Below, piece by piece: positions 1 through 9,675 of a stretch of 64,000 nt of DNA. The notes beneath the pieces are model-generated. The model was not told the DNA's origin. It ran no database searches and saw nothing but the letters and a program-made list of their open reading frames with translations. A program made the translations under genes and the position numbers. The stretch comes from Tetramitus jugosus (taxonomy: Eukaryota > Heterolobosea > Eutetramitea > Acrasida > Vahlkampfiidae). Position 1 is the stretch's first letter. Each line of letters starts with the position of its first letter. Location of the stretch: the NCBI GenBank assembly GCA_937625935.1, contig OW569346.1, forward strand, positions 372,001-436,000, written 5' to 3'.

Positions 1-1
1 C

Positions 2-433
2 AATGGGTCAAATGCTCAGCGTAATCGTGAGACAATCAACCTAGGAAAGAACAAGGTGTTTTCTGAGCGATTGTATAGGAGACATTGCACACGTGTGGAG
101 CCCATGTTTTGCTTGGAAATGTTCCAATCGACATGTGTAGTCAAGGACTTGAATCGATTGGGCAGAGATTTGAACAAGACTGTCATTATCGATAACTCAC
201 CTTCGGCTTACAAGTGGCACACACGGAATGCCATGCCTGTTTCAACATGGTCTCACACGGATCTCGATTCGACGACTGATGAAGAGTTGAATCAATTGTT
301 GCCATACCTGTATCAAATGTTCATTTCCAATGAGATTGATCAATCACTAGGGCAGTACAAGTCACAGTTTAGACGCAACGACTTTTATGAAGACGAATGC
401 GGTGATAATCAGGGCTCATGTCGCATTTCATAA
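2..433 (+). CDS. SCP/FCP1-like small CTD phosphatase, 3' part only
   Basis: The frame is open from the window edge, so the 5' part, with the catalytic DxDxT motif, lies outside. The 143 visible codons match the C-terminal half of the NLI-interacting-factor/SCP phosphatase domain: a VKDL.RLGRDL stretch, the DNSP motif that carries conserved acidic metal-site residues, then NAMPVSTW and an acidic helix ending in LLPYLYQMF. The family removes phosphate from Ser/Thr, classically on the RNA polymerase II CTD, but many protist members have other substrates. A short polar tail ends at a TAA. The first in-window Met-like start is GTG and is not a real start. The family call is firm; the substrate is unknown. 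Confidence 0.8.
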   Translation, partial: NGSNAQRNRETINLGKNKVFSERLYRRHCTRVEPMFCLEMFQSTCVVKDLNRLGRDLNKTVIIDNSPSAYKWHTRNAMPVSTWSHTDLDSTTDEELNQLLPYLYQMFISNEIDQSLGQYKSQFRRNDFYEDECGDNQGSCRIS

Positions 434-635
434 ATTCATTCACAACGTCCTCGATCCCCCAGAAACATAACCCTTCATCTTTCTCCTGTAGGCCTCGACC
501 TACCTAGTTTTTTCCTTCATTGTATTCTCAAATATCGGACCTTTTCAGGATCGCATTTTGCTTTTTCAGAGCACCAAAAAAAAACAAACAAACCACACAT
601 CAACAATTCAAACAAAATATTGGATCAAGAAGAAA

Positions 636-2159
636 ATGTCCAGCACGATCCCACCACATTTGCCAGAAGTGATTGAAACATCTCAACTACCATCAAACGC
701 CACCATTCTCTTCAACTACATTGACGGAGAATTTAAAGACTCCGACAGTGGAAAATACATTGTAAACAGAAATCCAGCAAACAACCAAATCAATAATTAT
801 GTAACGTACTCGACCAAGAGTGATGTGGAAAGAGCAGTCGAATCTGCTGAGAAAGCTTTTCACTCTGCTGAGTGGAAGAATTTCTCCGTCAATGATCGAG
901 CGGCCATACTCCACAAAATCGCCGACGAACTACAGAAAAATCAAGCAGAGCTGGCTCGATTGGAGAGCTTGGACACGGGAAAAACAGTGAGCTCAGCTTT
1001 CCATGTGGACATTGATCGTGCCATATCAAACTTTAGATTCTATGCCAGTGAGATTCTCCAGTCTCCTACACTGTGTCATCCAATGGAAAAGCCAGTTCAA
1101 GCCATCAACTATACTCTGAGACAACCAGTTGGTGTTTGTGGTTTGATTGCGCCATGGAACTTGCCCTTGTATCTACTGTCATGGAAGATTGCACCTGCAC
1201 TGGCCTGTGGAAACACCATTGTCGCAAAGACATCAGAGTTCACTCCACAGACAACACAGTACTTGGCACAAATCATTCACAAGATAGGATTACCAAAGGG
1301 CGTGTTCAACTTGGTTCACGGACTAGGGGCAGAGTGCGGGAGTGCCATTGTGGGTCACCCTAGTGTTCAACTCATTTCGTTCACTGGTGGAACACAAACA
1401 GGAAAGGTTGTGGGCAGTGTTGCGAGCAGTATGCTGAAGAAGGTGAGTCTAGAGTGCGGTGGAAAGAATGCTTTGCTAATTTTTGAGGATGCTGATCTGG
1501 ATAAGGCTGCTGACATTGCCAAGAGAGCATCGTTTGCCAATACTGGTCAAGTGTGTCTCTGTCCATCGAGAATTTTGGTTCACGAGTCGATTCACGATGC
1601 ATTTGTCTCACGTTTTGTTCAATTGGTCAAAACAATCAAGGTGGGTGATCCAAACGATAAGGAAACAACCATGGGATCATTGATCTCATTGCCTCACAGG
1701 GCCAAAGTGGAATATTATATTGAATTGGCAAAGCAGGAGGGAGGAACAGTGGAATGTGGCGGTAAGAGACCTGATAACTTGCCTGAGGAGTTCAAGGAGG
1801 GTGCCTTCTTGGAACCAACAGTCATCACTGGCCTTTCTATTCATTCTAGAACTGCCATGGAAGAGATTTTTGGATGTGTTGTCACAGTTCACACATTCAA
1901 GGATGAAGCTGAGGCAATTCAAATGGCAAACACATCAAACTATGGTCTATGCGCCTCCGTTATTACTACAAATGTCAGCAGAGCTCATCGTGTTGCTTCC
2001 AAGTTGGATGTTGGTATGGTGTGGGTCAATGGCTGGTTGGTCAGAGATTTGAGAGTGCCTTTTGGTGGTGTGAAGCAATCTGGTGTCGGACGAGAGGGTG
2101 GCCATTACAGTTTGGAGTTTTACAGTCATGATAAGAATGTCTGTATTATTATCGAATAA
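636..2159 (+). CDS. Aldehyde dehydrogenase, 2-aminomuconate-semialdehyde dehydrogenase (ALDH8A1) type
   Basis: This is a 507-residue NAD(P)-dependent aldehyde dehydrogenase of normal family length. The ATG at 636 is chosen because it is the first ATG and follows an A-rich leader. The general-base Glu is Glu273 (in SLECGGKN) and the nucleophile is Cys307 (in NTGQVCLC); the 34-residue spacing is what the family shows. The C-terminal end, with PFGGVKQSGVGREGG followed by LEFY, is most like bacterial NbaE/AmnC and animal ALDH8A1. Those enzymes oxidise 2-aminomuconate semialdehyde in tryptophan (kynurenine) breakdown. The ALDH call is certain. The substrate is inferred from the tail only, and betaine-aldehyde or hydroxymuconic-type substrates remain possible. 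No intron is needed. Confidence 0.88.
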   Translation: MSSTIPPHLPEVIETSQLPSNATILFNYIDGEFKDSDSGKYIVNRNPANNQINNYVTYSTKSDVERAVESAEKAFHSAEWKNFSVNDRAAILHKIADELQKNQAELARLESLDTGKTVSSAFHVDIDRAISNFRFYASEILQSPTLCHPMEKPVQAINYTLRQPVGVCGLIAPWNLPLYLLSWKIAPALACGNTIVAKTSEFTPQTTQYLAQIIHKIGLPKGVFNLVHGLGAECGSAIVGHPSVQLISFTGGTQTGKVVGSVASSMLKKVSLECGGKNALLIFEDADLDKAADIAKRASFANTGQVCLCPSRILVHESIHDAFVSRFVQLVKTIKVGDPNDKETTMGSLISLPHRAKVEYYIELAKQEGGTVECGGKRPDNLPEEFKEGAFLEPTVITGLSIHSRTAMEEIFGCVVTVHTFKDEAEAIQMANTSNYGLCASVITTNVSRAHRVASKLDVGMVWVNGWLVRDLRVPFGGVKQSGVGREGGHYSLEFYSHDKNVCIIIE

Positions 2160-2217
2160 AACTCATCTGATACAGCAAAACTGAATACAATAATGATGCG
2201 CTAATATCAAAAATTGT

Positions 2218-3332
2218 TCATTTCTGAAGCTTTTCTAAATTGAAAAATCTTCTAGATGTATCATAAACCGTGAACCCTATACAATGACTTGGAACAGTCT
2301 TAATTAAACTAGGCAGGAAGCCCTTATAAAAACCCTTGATGCCCTCATTTTTAAGTGTCTTGACAAACACGTCCGTGATTCCACCGTAGGCTTGTGTGCT
2401 GGAGCCACAGGCACTCACTTGACCACTCATAATCATCCTAGACTTGACAGTCTTAATTGGGTACACAATACATTGAGACACAAAAGAACCTGTACCACCA
2501 GCAATGGACAATCCAAGCAAACCAATCAATGAACCAGCAGGTGCGTCCACAGGCACCAAGCTATACTTTACTTGTTCATATACCATCTTTCAAAAATAAA
2601 GCATGATGATGATTAGCATTCATTGATTACAACTCCTTGACAAAGATTACAACATTTTAAAAACACACAATAAAAAGAGGTTGCCCAAAAAAACAATCAA
2701 ACACAACACACAACAAACACCCATACCAATGAAATACCAGAGCTCATCAAAGCACTACCCAACGAAGCAGTCAATCCCCTGTACAAACTAAACACACCTT
2801 CCTGCTGCGTCATCTTCAACACACAATCCGTGATACCGACATAGGTTCCCATCGCAGTCGCACTCAATCTCGTTCGAATGACATCCAACGGATACACACA
2901 CGTGTGACTCAACAGTCCAGCTGCTGAACCAGAGACAAACAATTGACTCGCAGTCAATTGATGATCCGTCTCTGCAAACAACCGCTTACAATGTTCAAAT
3001 AAATAGAGCTTTAATGAGGCACTGGGTGCTGATTTTAAACAATTGGCAAGGTTTCCACGGAAGAGGCCTTTGAAACCACCGTCTTTCCACATGATGGCAA
3101 ACCCTTGTTTCCAAGTGGGTGGAGTGTGGTTGGACGTTTGAACTTGATAGATTGTTTTGAGACGTTCAAGTGGTGCGACACATGTCTTGCTGCTGATACC
3201 TGCCATGGCGCCACATGAGAATTGAAGGAGTTGATGTTGGAGAGTGGACTGGGAGGAAGAAGGAGGAGAAGTTGTCAAGGTTGTTTCACCTGCATTGTTG
3301 TTGTTGTTGGTTGTGGTTGTGGTGGTGGACAT
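2218..3332 (-). CDS. Mitochondrial carrier (SLC25 family), CoA/adenine-nucleotide type
   Basis: Two exons, complement(2727..3332) and complement(2218..2586), joined in phase 0 across a 140-nt intron (GTATGG...AG), give 324 residues, the usual carrier size. The start is the ATG at 3332, followed by a Thr/Asn-rich leader; the frame runs further upstream only from a TTG. Three carrier repeats are visible with signatures APLERLK, YPLDVIRTR and YPIKTVKSR. The first resembles SLC25A16/A42 and ATP-Mg/Pi carriers, so a nucleotide or CoA cargo in the inner mitochondrial membrane is plausible. The third signature has Lys where an acidic residue is usual, which would change the matrix gate. The gene is divergent from SEC6, with only 150 bp between the two start codons. 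Confidence 0.85.
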
Positions 3333-3471
3333 ACCCAAACAAAAATCGATTGGAGCGAAAAAGCTAAAGCTTTTAAAGAGAGAGACGGTTTTTTGTGTGT
3401 TGGTGTGTGGATGACATGCAAAATTTTTGCATGCTTTGAACGGGCGAAATCTGATGGACTCAGAAAATGAA

Positions 3472-3483
3472 TTTGGCGCCAAA
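3472..3483. promoter_or_regulatory. Perfect palindrome TTTGGCGCCAAA in a divergent promoter
   Basis: The 12-bp TTTGGCGCCAAA (14 bp if the flanking A and T are counted) lies between the carrier and SEC6 and touches the SEC6 start codon. It looks like the double E2F/DP half-site TTTSGCGC. The same 12-mer stands upstream of the TFIIF-beta gene at 18186-18197. Binding is inferred. Confidence 0.4.
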
Positions 3484-6400
3484 TGGAGAATATCTTGAAT
3501 TTACAGACACTGATGAACATGTCAAGAAACAATAGTCCTGCGACACCAAAGCATAGAATCAAGAGGGCCAATTCTTCAAAGCAAGCATTGTTTTTGGCGC
3601 ACAACTTGCAGAAAAAGGATGAAGCTTATGTGAGGAGTGCCACAGAGAAGGCCAAAGCTATTGCGATGGCTTTCGCCGAGAGAGATTTGCAAACAGAGGA
3701 CTCATTGGTTAAGATATCTGAGGAAATATCCAGTATTGTGAAACAGAATACATTGATACACTCTCAATTGATCACAATGAGCCATGAACAAGTGGATGAC
3801 GCTCAAGCGGCTGTGGCAAAGATCAATGAATCGAGTCAAATTCTCGCTGATATCCAGGGAAAGTAAGTTTCTTAGATTTTCATTTTGTATTCGAGACAAC
3901 CTCATATCAACAACTACAAGCCAGTTTTGAAGTGATCAATAGTAAGTCTGTGGAGTGTCAAAACTTTATCACAAACTATGACACGATAAGAACTGTTCAA
4001 AATGTGTTGACAAATGTTACTTTGGCGAGAGAGTGGCTAGCAAGAGTTTTACGATTGACAAAAGAGATTCGAGAATTGAAGAAGATTTTAAGAGCCGAGA
4101 GAAGATACTTTGAGGAGGACGAGACGAGTGAGGATGAGGATGAGGACGAAACAGAAGAAAACGAAGATGATTTTGATGCTGCTGAGTATGGGCTAGAAGA
4201 GATTCTAGTGTATGATCCAGAGAATGAAGGAAGTATGTTGCTCGAGGTGCACGAAAGAATTCAAGAATTGGAGATGTTTCGGTCAGTTGTATTTGCAGAG
4301 GTAATGTAGCAGAGAGTTGAATAGAAGCTGCTCTTGTAGTTCTTTGATGTTAATAATCCCTTTGTAATCGTAGGCCGAAGAAAAACCAGCTTTTCTAGAT
4401 ACATTCTCTTCATATCTGTCTGTTATCGACGAAGTGTCCGAACAGTTCATGTACATTATAGACAAACACCTGGAGAAAGTAGTTCAACTTGCAGATGAAG
4501 ATCCAAGTCGGCTAGTAAGAATTGCGAGAATAATCGAAAGAGAAGAGAAGGCCACCAAAGAATTTGAAGAGCGAGCAAGAGCAAACCCCGGCACTATTTC
4601 TCTCAAGAAACAACCCAAAAACTTAAAAAGTTACTTCTCTGAAAAACTAAGAAGTGGAATTAGACAATACTTTAAAGATAATTTAGATGACTGTTCGGAT
4701 ATCGAGTCAAAGTTAGAGAGAATACAAGAATTATGTAGTGGGGACTTGATTCATGTTGAGAGAAGAATAGTTCCATGCTTTCCCTCTCCATACAATATTT
4801 TGAGTTTATTCGTGAGTGAGTATGAGAATCAACTGAGAGAGTTTGTCAATACCATCGCTCAAGAAAAAGTGAGTAACTCTGATCGAGTCATCATGATAGT
4901 GTGGCTCAATGAAAATTCAGATATTTTCGAAGAGTATAAGCATTATCTTCGATGTGATAATTTCGATCAAGAACTAAATCTATTGAAAGGCGACTACCTT
5001 ACTGACTTTAACTTAAAGCTTCAAGAATGGAGTGAAAAAGTGATCGTTCATTCAATTAAACCTGATACAAAGTTGCAAGAAGAGGATGGTTGTGTGTACA
5101 CCTACGCTCCAACTGATTTCTTCACCTTCTTGAATCAAACTATTACTGCAGTGGGAGCCACCAAACAGAGAGAACTCATTGAAAAGATAGCATTTGCTGT
5201 CAGAAATACTCTGTTCATATTCAAAGATCAACTGTTGAGCAATCTGGTCCATAGGATGGACGAGTTCTCAACAGAGAAAATTTGTGCTCACATTAACGAC
5301 TGTTCTCGATGTGTTCAATTTACTGTTGAATTAGAAGAAGCACTAGTCGAAATACTACCAAAAGCACGGAAAGAAGTATTCGAAATGGATGAAGTGACAG
5401 ACGGGTTTGAAAGTGTGGCCAAACAAATATTAAAGAGAGTGGCCAACAGGTTGTTCTCTCAACTTGGTCACTACTTTGATGATCAATTTGGAAAAATGTG
5501 GTACAATAAGAACAAAGTTTCAACAATCATGATGGCATTCAGAGAACTGACAAAGGAATTCGAGGGGACATACCTTGAATTTCTCGAATATAAATATATT
5601 GGTGTCCTTGCAGAGAATCTCCTCAATCAACTTATCAAGAAGTATATTGATGGCTGGATAGTGAAGTCGTTCTCACTGAAACCAGAAGAAATTGACATAG
5701 TCAAGGCAGAAATTGGTGCTTTTAAGAAGTTTTGCGGTAATGAACCATGGTCCTTCGAATTGTTAAAACCATTAGATTTCCTTAAGGATTTTCTCTCTAT
5801 CATTGATATTGAGGATGTGTCTGCTGCAATTGGAGATGCCCTCTCACCCAAAAACTTTCCAGACATGCCCATCTTTATTCCTGAAACAATCATCCGCAAA
5901 TGTGGCAAGTATAAGAAGAAGGAACAAGATGAACTCATTGCTTCCATTACCAAGTTCTACGAAGGATGGGAGGAAATGAATCATAACAAGGAAAGAAAGA
6001 AAACCATCTTCTCATTGTATAGGAAGGACGAGAAAATTAAGAAGGGCTTCTTCGGGCGTAAAAAGAAAACAGTGATTACCGGAGTACAGGAAGAGAAGAA
6101 GCCAGAGGTGAACATACCACTGCCCAACAGTATGATCAAGAATGCTTCCCAGGCCACCCCGTCAAAGAACCAAGCGGAGGAACCAACTGAAGGCGATATC
6201 ATGGACCTGGATGCCTTTTTGAACGACGATACAGCAGTGACAACGTCCGCCCAGGACAAGAGGGAAGAGAGTGATGACGAAGAGGAGAGTGAAGAAATCG
6301 CAACTAATGCAGACGACAATAACAACAGGCACAAACTGGATCGAACAACACGATCAGACAGCCCTGCTTCTTCAAGGAGCGATGAAGAGGATTCTGCATC

Positions 6401-6539
6401 AGAAACAAACAAGCCCAACAACAGAAGCACCACAACCAAAACAGATCAATCATCATCCAACAGTAGTGAACATGACGACTCGTCAGACAAAAGTGAATCA
6501 TCAGATTCATCAGATAACGATTCATCCGATAGCGACTAG
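3483..6539 (+). CDS. SEC6: Exocyst complex subunit Sec6 (EXOC3)
   Basis: Three exons, 3483..3862, 3925..4300 and 4374..6539, with introns of 62 nt (GTAAGT...CAG) and 73 nt (GTAATG...TAG), join to 973 codons. The joined product has the Sec6 pattern: an N-terminal coiled-coil rod, the DPSRLVRIARIIEREE block in the middle (residues around 270-290), and the long helical region with FTFLNQTI and CAHINDCSRCVQF. Sec6 is a core exocyst subunit that tethers secretory vesicles to the plasma membrane and binds SNAREs. Usual members have about 750 residues. The extra length is mainly a C-terminal tail of roughly 150 residues that is basic first and then very rich in Ser, Asp and Glu, a likely phosphorylated tail. 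Confidence 0.85.
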
Positions 6540-6845
6540 CCGCGACCATTCACACAATGTGAATCACAAATCCAAAAAATAAAAAAATCCGAATGCATTT
6601 CACTATTTGACATCCAACATCATTGGACAAAACTCCACTTTCAAAAAGAGTGATGACGACACTTTGCTCGTTTGTTGTTTCCATATAAGTCATCATTGAT
6701 GATTATCGTTTAATCGATTAAAATAGTAATAATAGCCCAATCATATTCAATCATACAAAAATGACATGCTTTTCAAAGCTTTACAACAAGATGATTTCAT
6801 ACACCTCTCCTACTAAAAAAATGGGTTGCCAATACTACAGGGTTT
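6540..6845. other. Convergent 3' spacer
   Basis: This is AT-rich spacer between the ends of SEC6 and the complex III hinge gene, with AATAAA-like sequence just after the SEC6 stop. I see no gene, RNA or repeat in it. Confidence 0.5.
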
Positions 6846-7149
6846 TTACTTCAAAAGTGCGAACAATTTTGGAGCAGCCTAAAACATAAAAAAACAAGAG
6901 TTAAAACTCACAATTGAGACCAAACAAACAAGAAACAACAACAAATATGACATACGCAGTGATCAAGGCAAGTCTTTGCTTCAAAATACCATGGGGAGCA
7001 ATCCTTTCCAGACTTTCCTTCAATTCTCTGAGCACAGTCATCGACAAGTTTGACTTGATGTGCACAAACAGTCTTGGCACATTGTTCAACAAGAGCAGGC
7101 TTTGGGTCAACAGCTTCTTCCTCTTCTTCTTCTTCCTCTTCCTCCTCTG

Positions 7150-7180
<31 letters not shown>

Positions 7181-7219
7181 AAAGATCTTTTGTTCTTCTT
7201 CTTCTCTTCTTAGTCCCAT
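6846..7219 (-). CDS. QCR6: Cytochrome bc1 complex hinge subunit (QCR6/UQCRH)
   Basis: Two exons, complement(6956..7219) and complement(6846..6878), joined in phase 0 over a 77-nt intron (GTATGT...TTTTAG), give 98 residues. The first exon holds a poly-Glu stretch coded by a (CTT)n/(GAA)n microsatellite, then DPKPALVEQC and the spaced cysteines of the hinge fold, ending LDHC. The tiny second exon adds VAAPKLFALLK, matching the conserved end of the family. This small acidic protein sits on the intermembrane side of respiratory complex III near cytochrome c1 and helps cytochrome c docking. The ATG at 7219 is preferred to an upstream non-ATG extension. Without the second exon the protein would lack its conserved tail, so the intron is well supported. 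Confidence 0.85.
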
Positions 7220-7395
7220 TTTGTGTTCTGTTGGTTGATGCAAATTTTTTGTTCGTGAGATTGCGTGGTTTCGAGAAGGGCATTTGTTTTCACGCCGCGG
7301 CGGGTGAATCGAAAGTCAACCAAAATTGTCGGCTAAATAGAGTCCCGCCTAGTCGGAGATCTACAAATAAACGTTACAGTTTTCAACTTCGAACA

Positions 7396-9484
7396 ATGGA
7401 TGCCAAAAGACGAGGTTAAGATTGTCTTCCGAGAGGAAACGAAAGAAAATCATAATTGCCAATGCTGGTAGACTTACGTTCTGCAACAGAATTCATCAAG
7501 GACCGTCTGTATCTCTGGCAAACGAGGAGTACTTTGGGTTTCAACTCGAGTTCTAACAGTAACGAATTGTACTGCATTAATGTAGATGAGAAGCATAGAT
7601 ACGAACCCTTTTATCGTGATTTTGGTCCCTATCATCTGGGCCATACTGTATTGTTCTGTAGAAATCTCCACAAAGTGATGAATGTATGTTTTATGTTATG
7701 CTGTCGAACTATGCATGAAACGCATCTGGATGTTAACTCAGATGTTCTATGAACAACTGTACGAATAGGAAATCTCTTTATTAAGTAAGAAGATTGTTGT
7801 GGTTACTTCTTTCGATAGTGAGAAGCGAGCCAACGCGGCATACTTGATCTGTGCCTATTTGGTATGTGGTACTAGTTGAGGGAGAATGGTTTTGGCAAAA
7901 TTGAGATCTAACATGTTTTGTTTTGTTGAACAGTTAATATGCCAAGGATTGTCTCCTGAAGAAGCATACCGTCCTTTTGACAACGTTTATCCTCCTTTTT
8001 TGCCCTTCCGAGATGCTTCTCAATGTATGTTCTTTACACAACGTTCTACTCCATTTCTCAGTTCTAACATGCTCTTTTCAGCATTATCTACTTTCAATCT
8101 TACAATCCTTGATTGTTTGAAGGGAATAAATCGTGCAATGATGCATGGTTTCTTCGATATAGACAAGTTCAATGTTGAAGAATACTTCCACTATGAAAGA
8201 GTTGAGAATGGTGATTTGAATTGGATAATCCCTGGAAAGTTTCTGGCTTTTAGTTCTCCAGCCAGTCGAAGAATCACACCTGATGGAATGATTCATTTTA
8301 CCCCGGAGGATTACATCGCAATGTTCAGGAAGTGGACCGTCACAGCGGTCATAAGATTGAACAAGAAGATGTATGAAGCGCGTTCTTTCACAAGACAAGG
8401 ATTTTATCACGAGGAGCTCTTTTACCCTGACGGTGGGCTTCCTCCAGAGGATGTCTTAAGGAAATTCTTGAATCTGGTCGATGAATGGTTCTTAGGATCG
8501 AACAGTAAGGGCGCCTTTGCTGTGCATTGCAAAGCAGGATTAGGTCGAACAGGAACCTTGATAGGCCTCTTTATGATGAAATACTACCGATTCACAGCAA
8601 CGGAGGCGATAGCATGGCTTAGAATATGTAGACCTGGAAGTGTCATTGGGATTCAGCAGCATTATCTGAAGGAAATGCAATTGAGGATGTGGAAAGAGGG
8701 AGAGAAAATATGGAAGGCGAACTATGCACGCATATCAGCATCAATTCCAGTAGATGGCTCGGAGAACAGTTCATCCCTACTGCGGTCATCGCCATTCAAC
8801 ACCCTCTCTAGTAGTTTAAGCAGTAGAGAATCAAATACTGTAGAGATACAAGCCCGAACTACGGATCAATCTCCTGAAAGAAAAAGTCGAGTAGGGCCAT
8901 CTACACCTAAACGATCAATCGTAGAAACCTCTGTAAATACATCAATTAGTTCACCAGCCAGGGCTGAGTCTGTTGGATCAAGGTCAACAAGATTAGGACT
9001 CAGATCTCCCATGTCACAGACAATGTCAACCCCACCGAGACAATCACTGTCTTCTCACAATTCAATAACCCCAGGACCTAGGTCAAATCCGCTCTCCACA
9101 GGGAAAATTGAATCATCCCGACTATTATCCTCCTCACATCGATCTCCCCTCTTCACCAGTACTCATCGTACCTCCACCACAGCTTCTCATGACCCTTCAT
9201 CATCCATCAGTTCCTTGCAAAGTAGTCTTGCCAATCTACGAATGGGCAGACAAGCACCAATCAAGAGAGAACATCACTTGGCAACGTACAACTCAGAAGT
9301 CAAGAAGGATGATTTCCTTCTGAAGCATACGAATCGGTTATCCGTTGCTGAACAATTCTCCCCCTCTGTAAGTTGTTCCAATAACCCTGCACTGCCTTCT
9401 CACGCCCTCTCAGCATCTTCCGGATCAGCTTCTCACTCTCATGGACGTTCTCACTCCTTTGGAAGAGATTGGATTGCACCGTGA
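7396..9484 (+). CDS. CDC14: CDC14 dual-specificity protein phosphatase
   Basis: Five exons, 7396..7414, 7472..7683, 7769..7861, 7934..8024 and 8082..9484, give 605 residues. The joins restore a continuous Cdc14 A domain (SATEFIKDRLYL, YEPFYRDFGP, KRANAAYLICAYL, YPPFLPFRDAS) followed by the catalytic B domain with YERVENGDLNWI and the signature HCKAGLGRTG, with Cys288 and Arg294. CDC14 removes phosphate from Ser-Pro sites placed by CDKs. It drives mitotic exit or cytokinesis in fungi and has DNA-repair and ciliary roles elsewhere. After about residue 350 the protein is a long Ser/Thr/Arg-rich disordered tail with many SP and TP sites, typical for autoregulation. The fourth intron (57 nt) has no stop and keeps frame, so retention would insert 19 residues. 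Confidence 0.92.
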
Positions 9485-9675
9485 GATGATTCATGACATA
9501 ATAACGGGAAAACCCCCAACTAAAATGGGACCAAAGTTCCGAGCCTTTTCACACGGCATTGAAAAACGCGCGAACAATCTTCATTTTGCGGGACCAAAAG
9601 CTTTCGCAAAATAGGTCCCAAACCAAGACGAGTTTTTTTTCGTTGCAATAAAAAACGAACATCATTATTTTGCGC

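Noticed and set aside
5981-6439. A 152-codon minus-strand Ser/Leu-rich frame
   Set aside because: Antisense shadow of the acidic Ser/Asp/Glu tail of Sec6.
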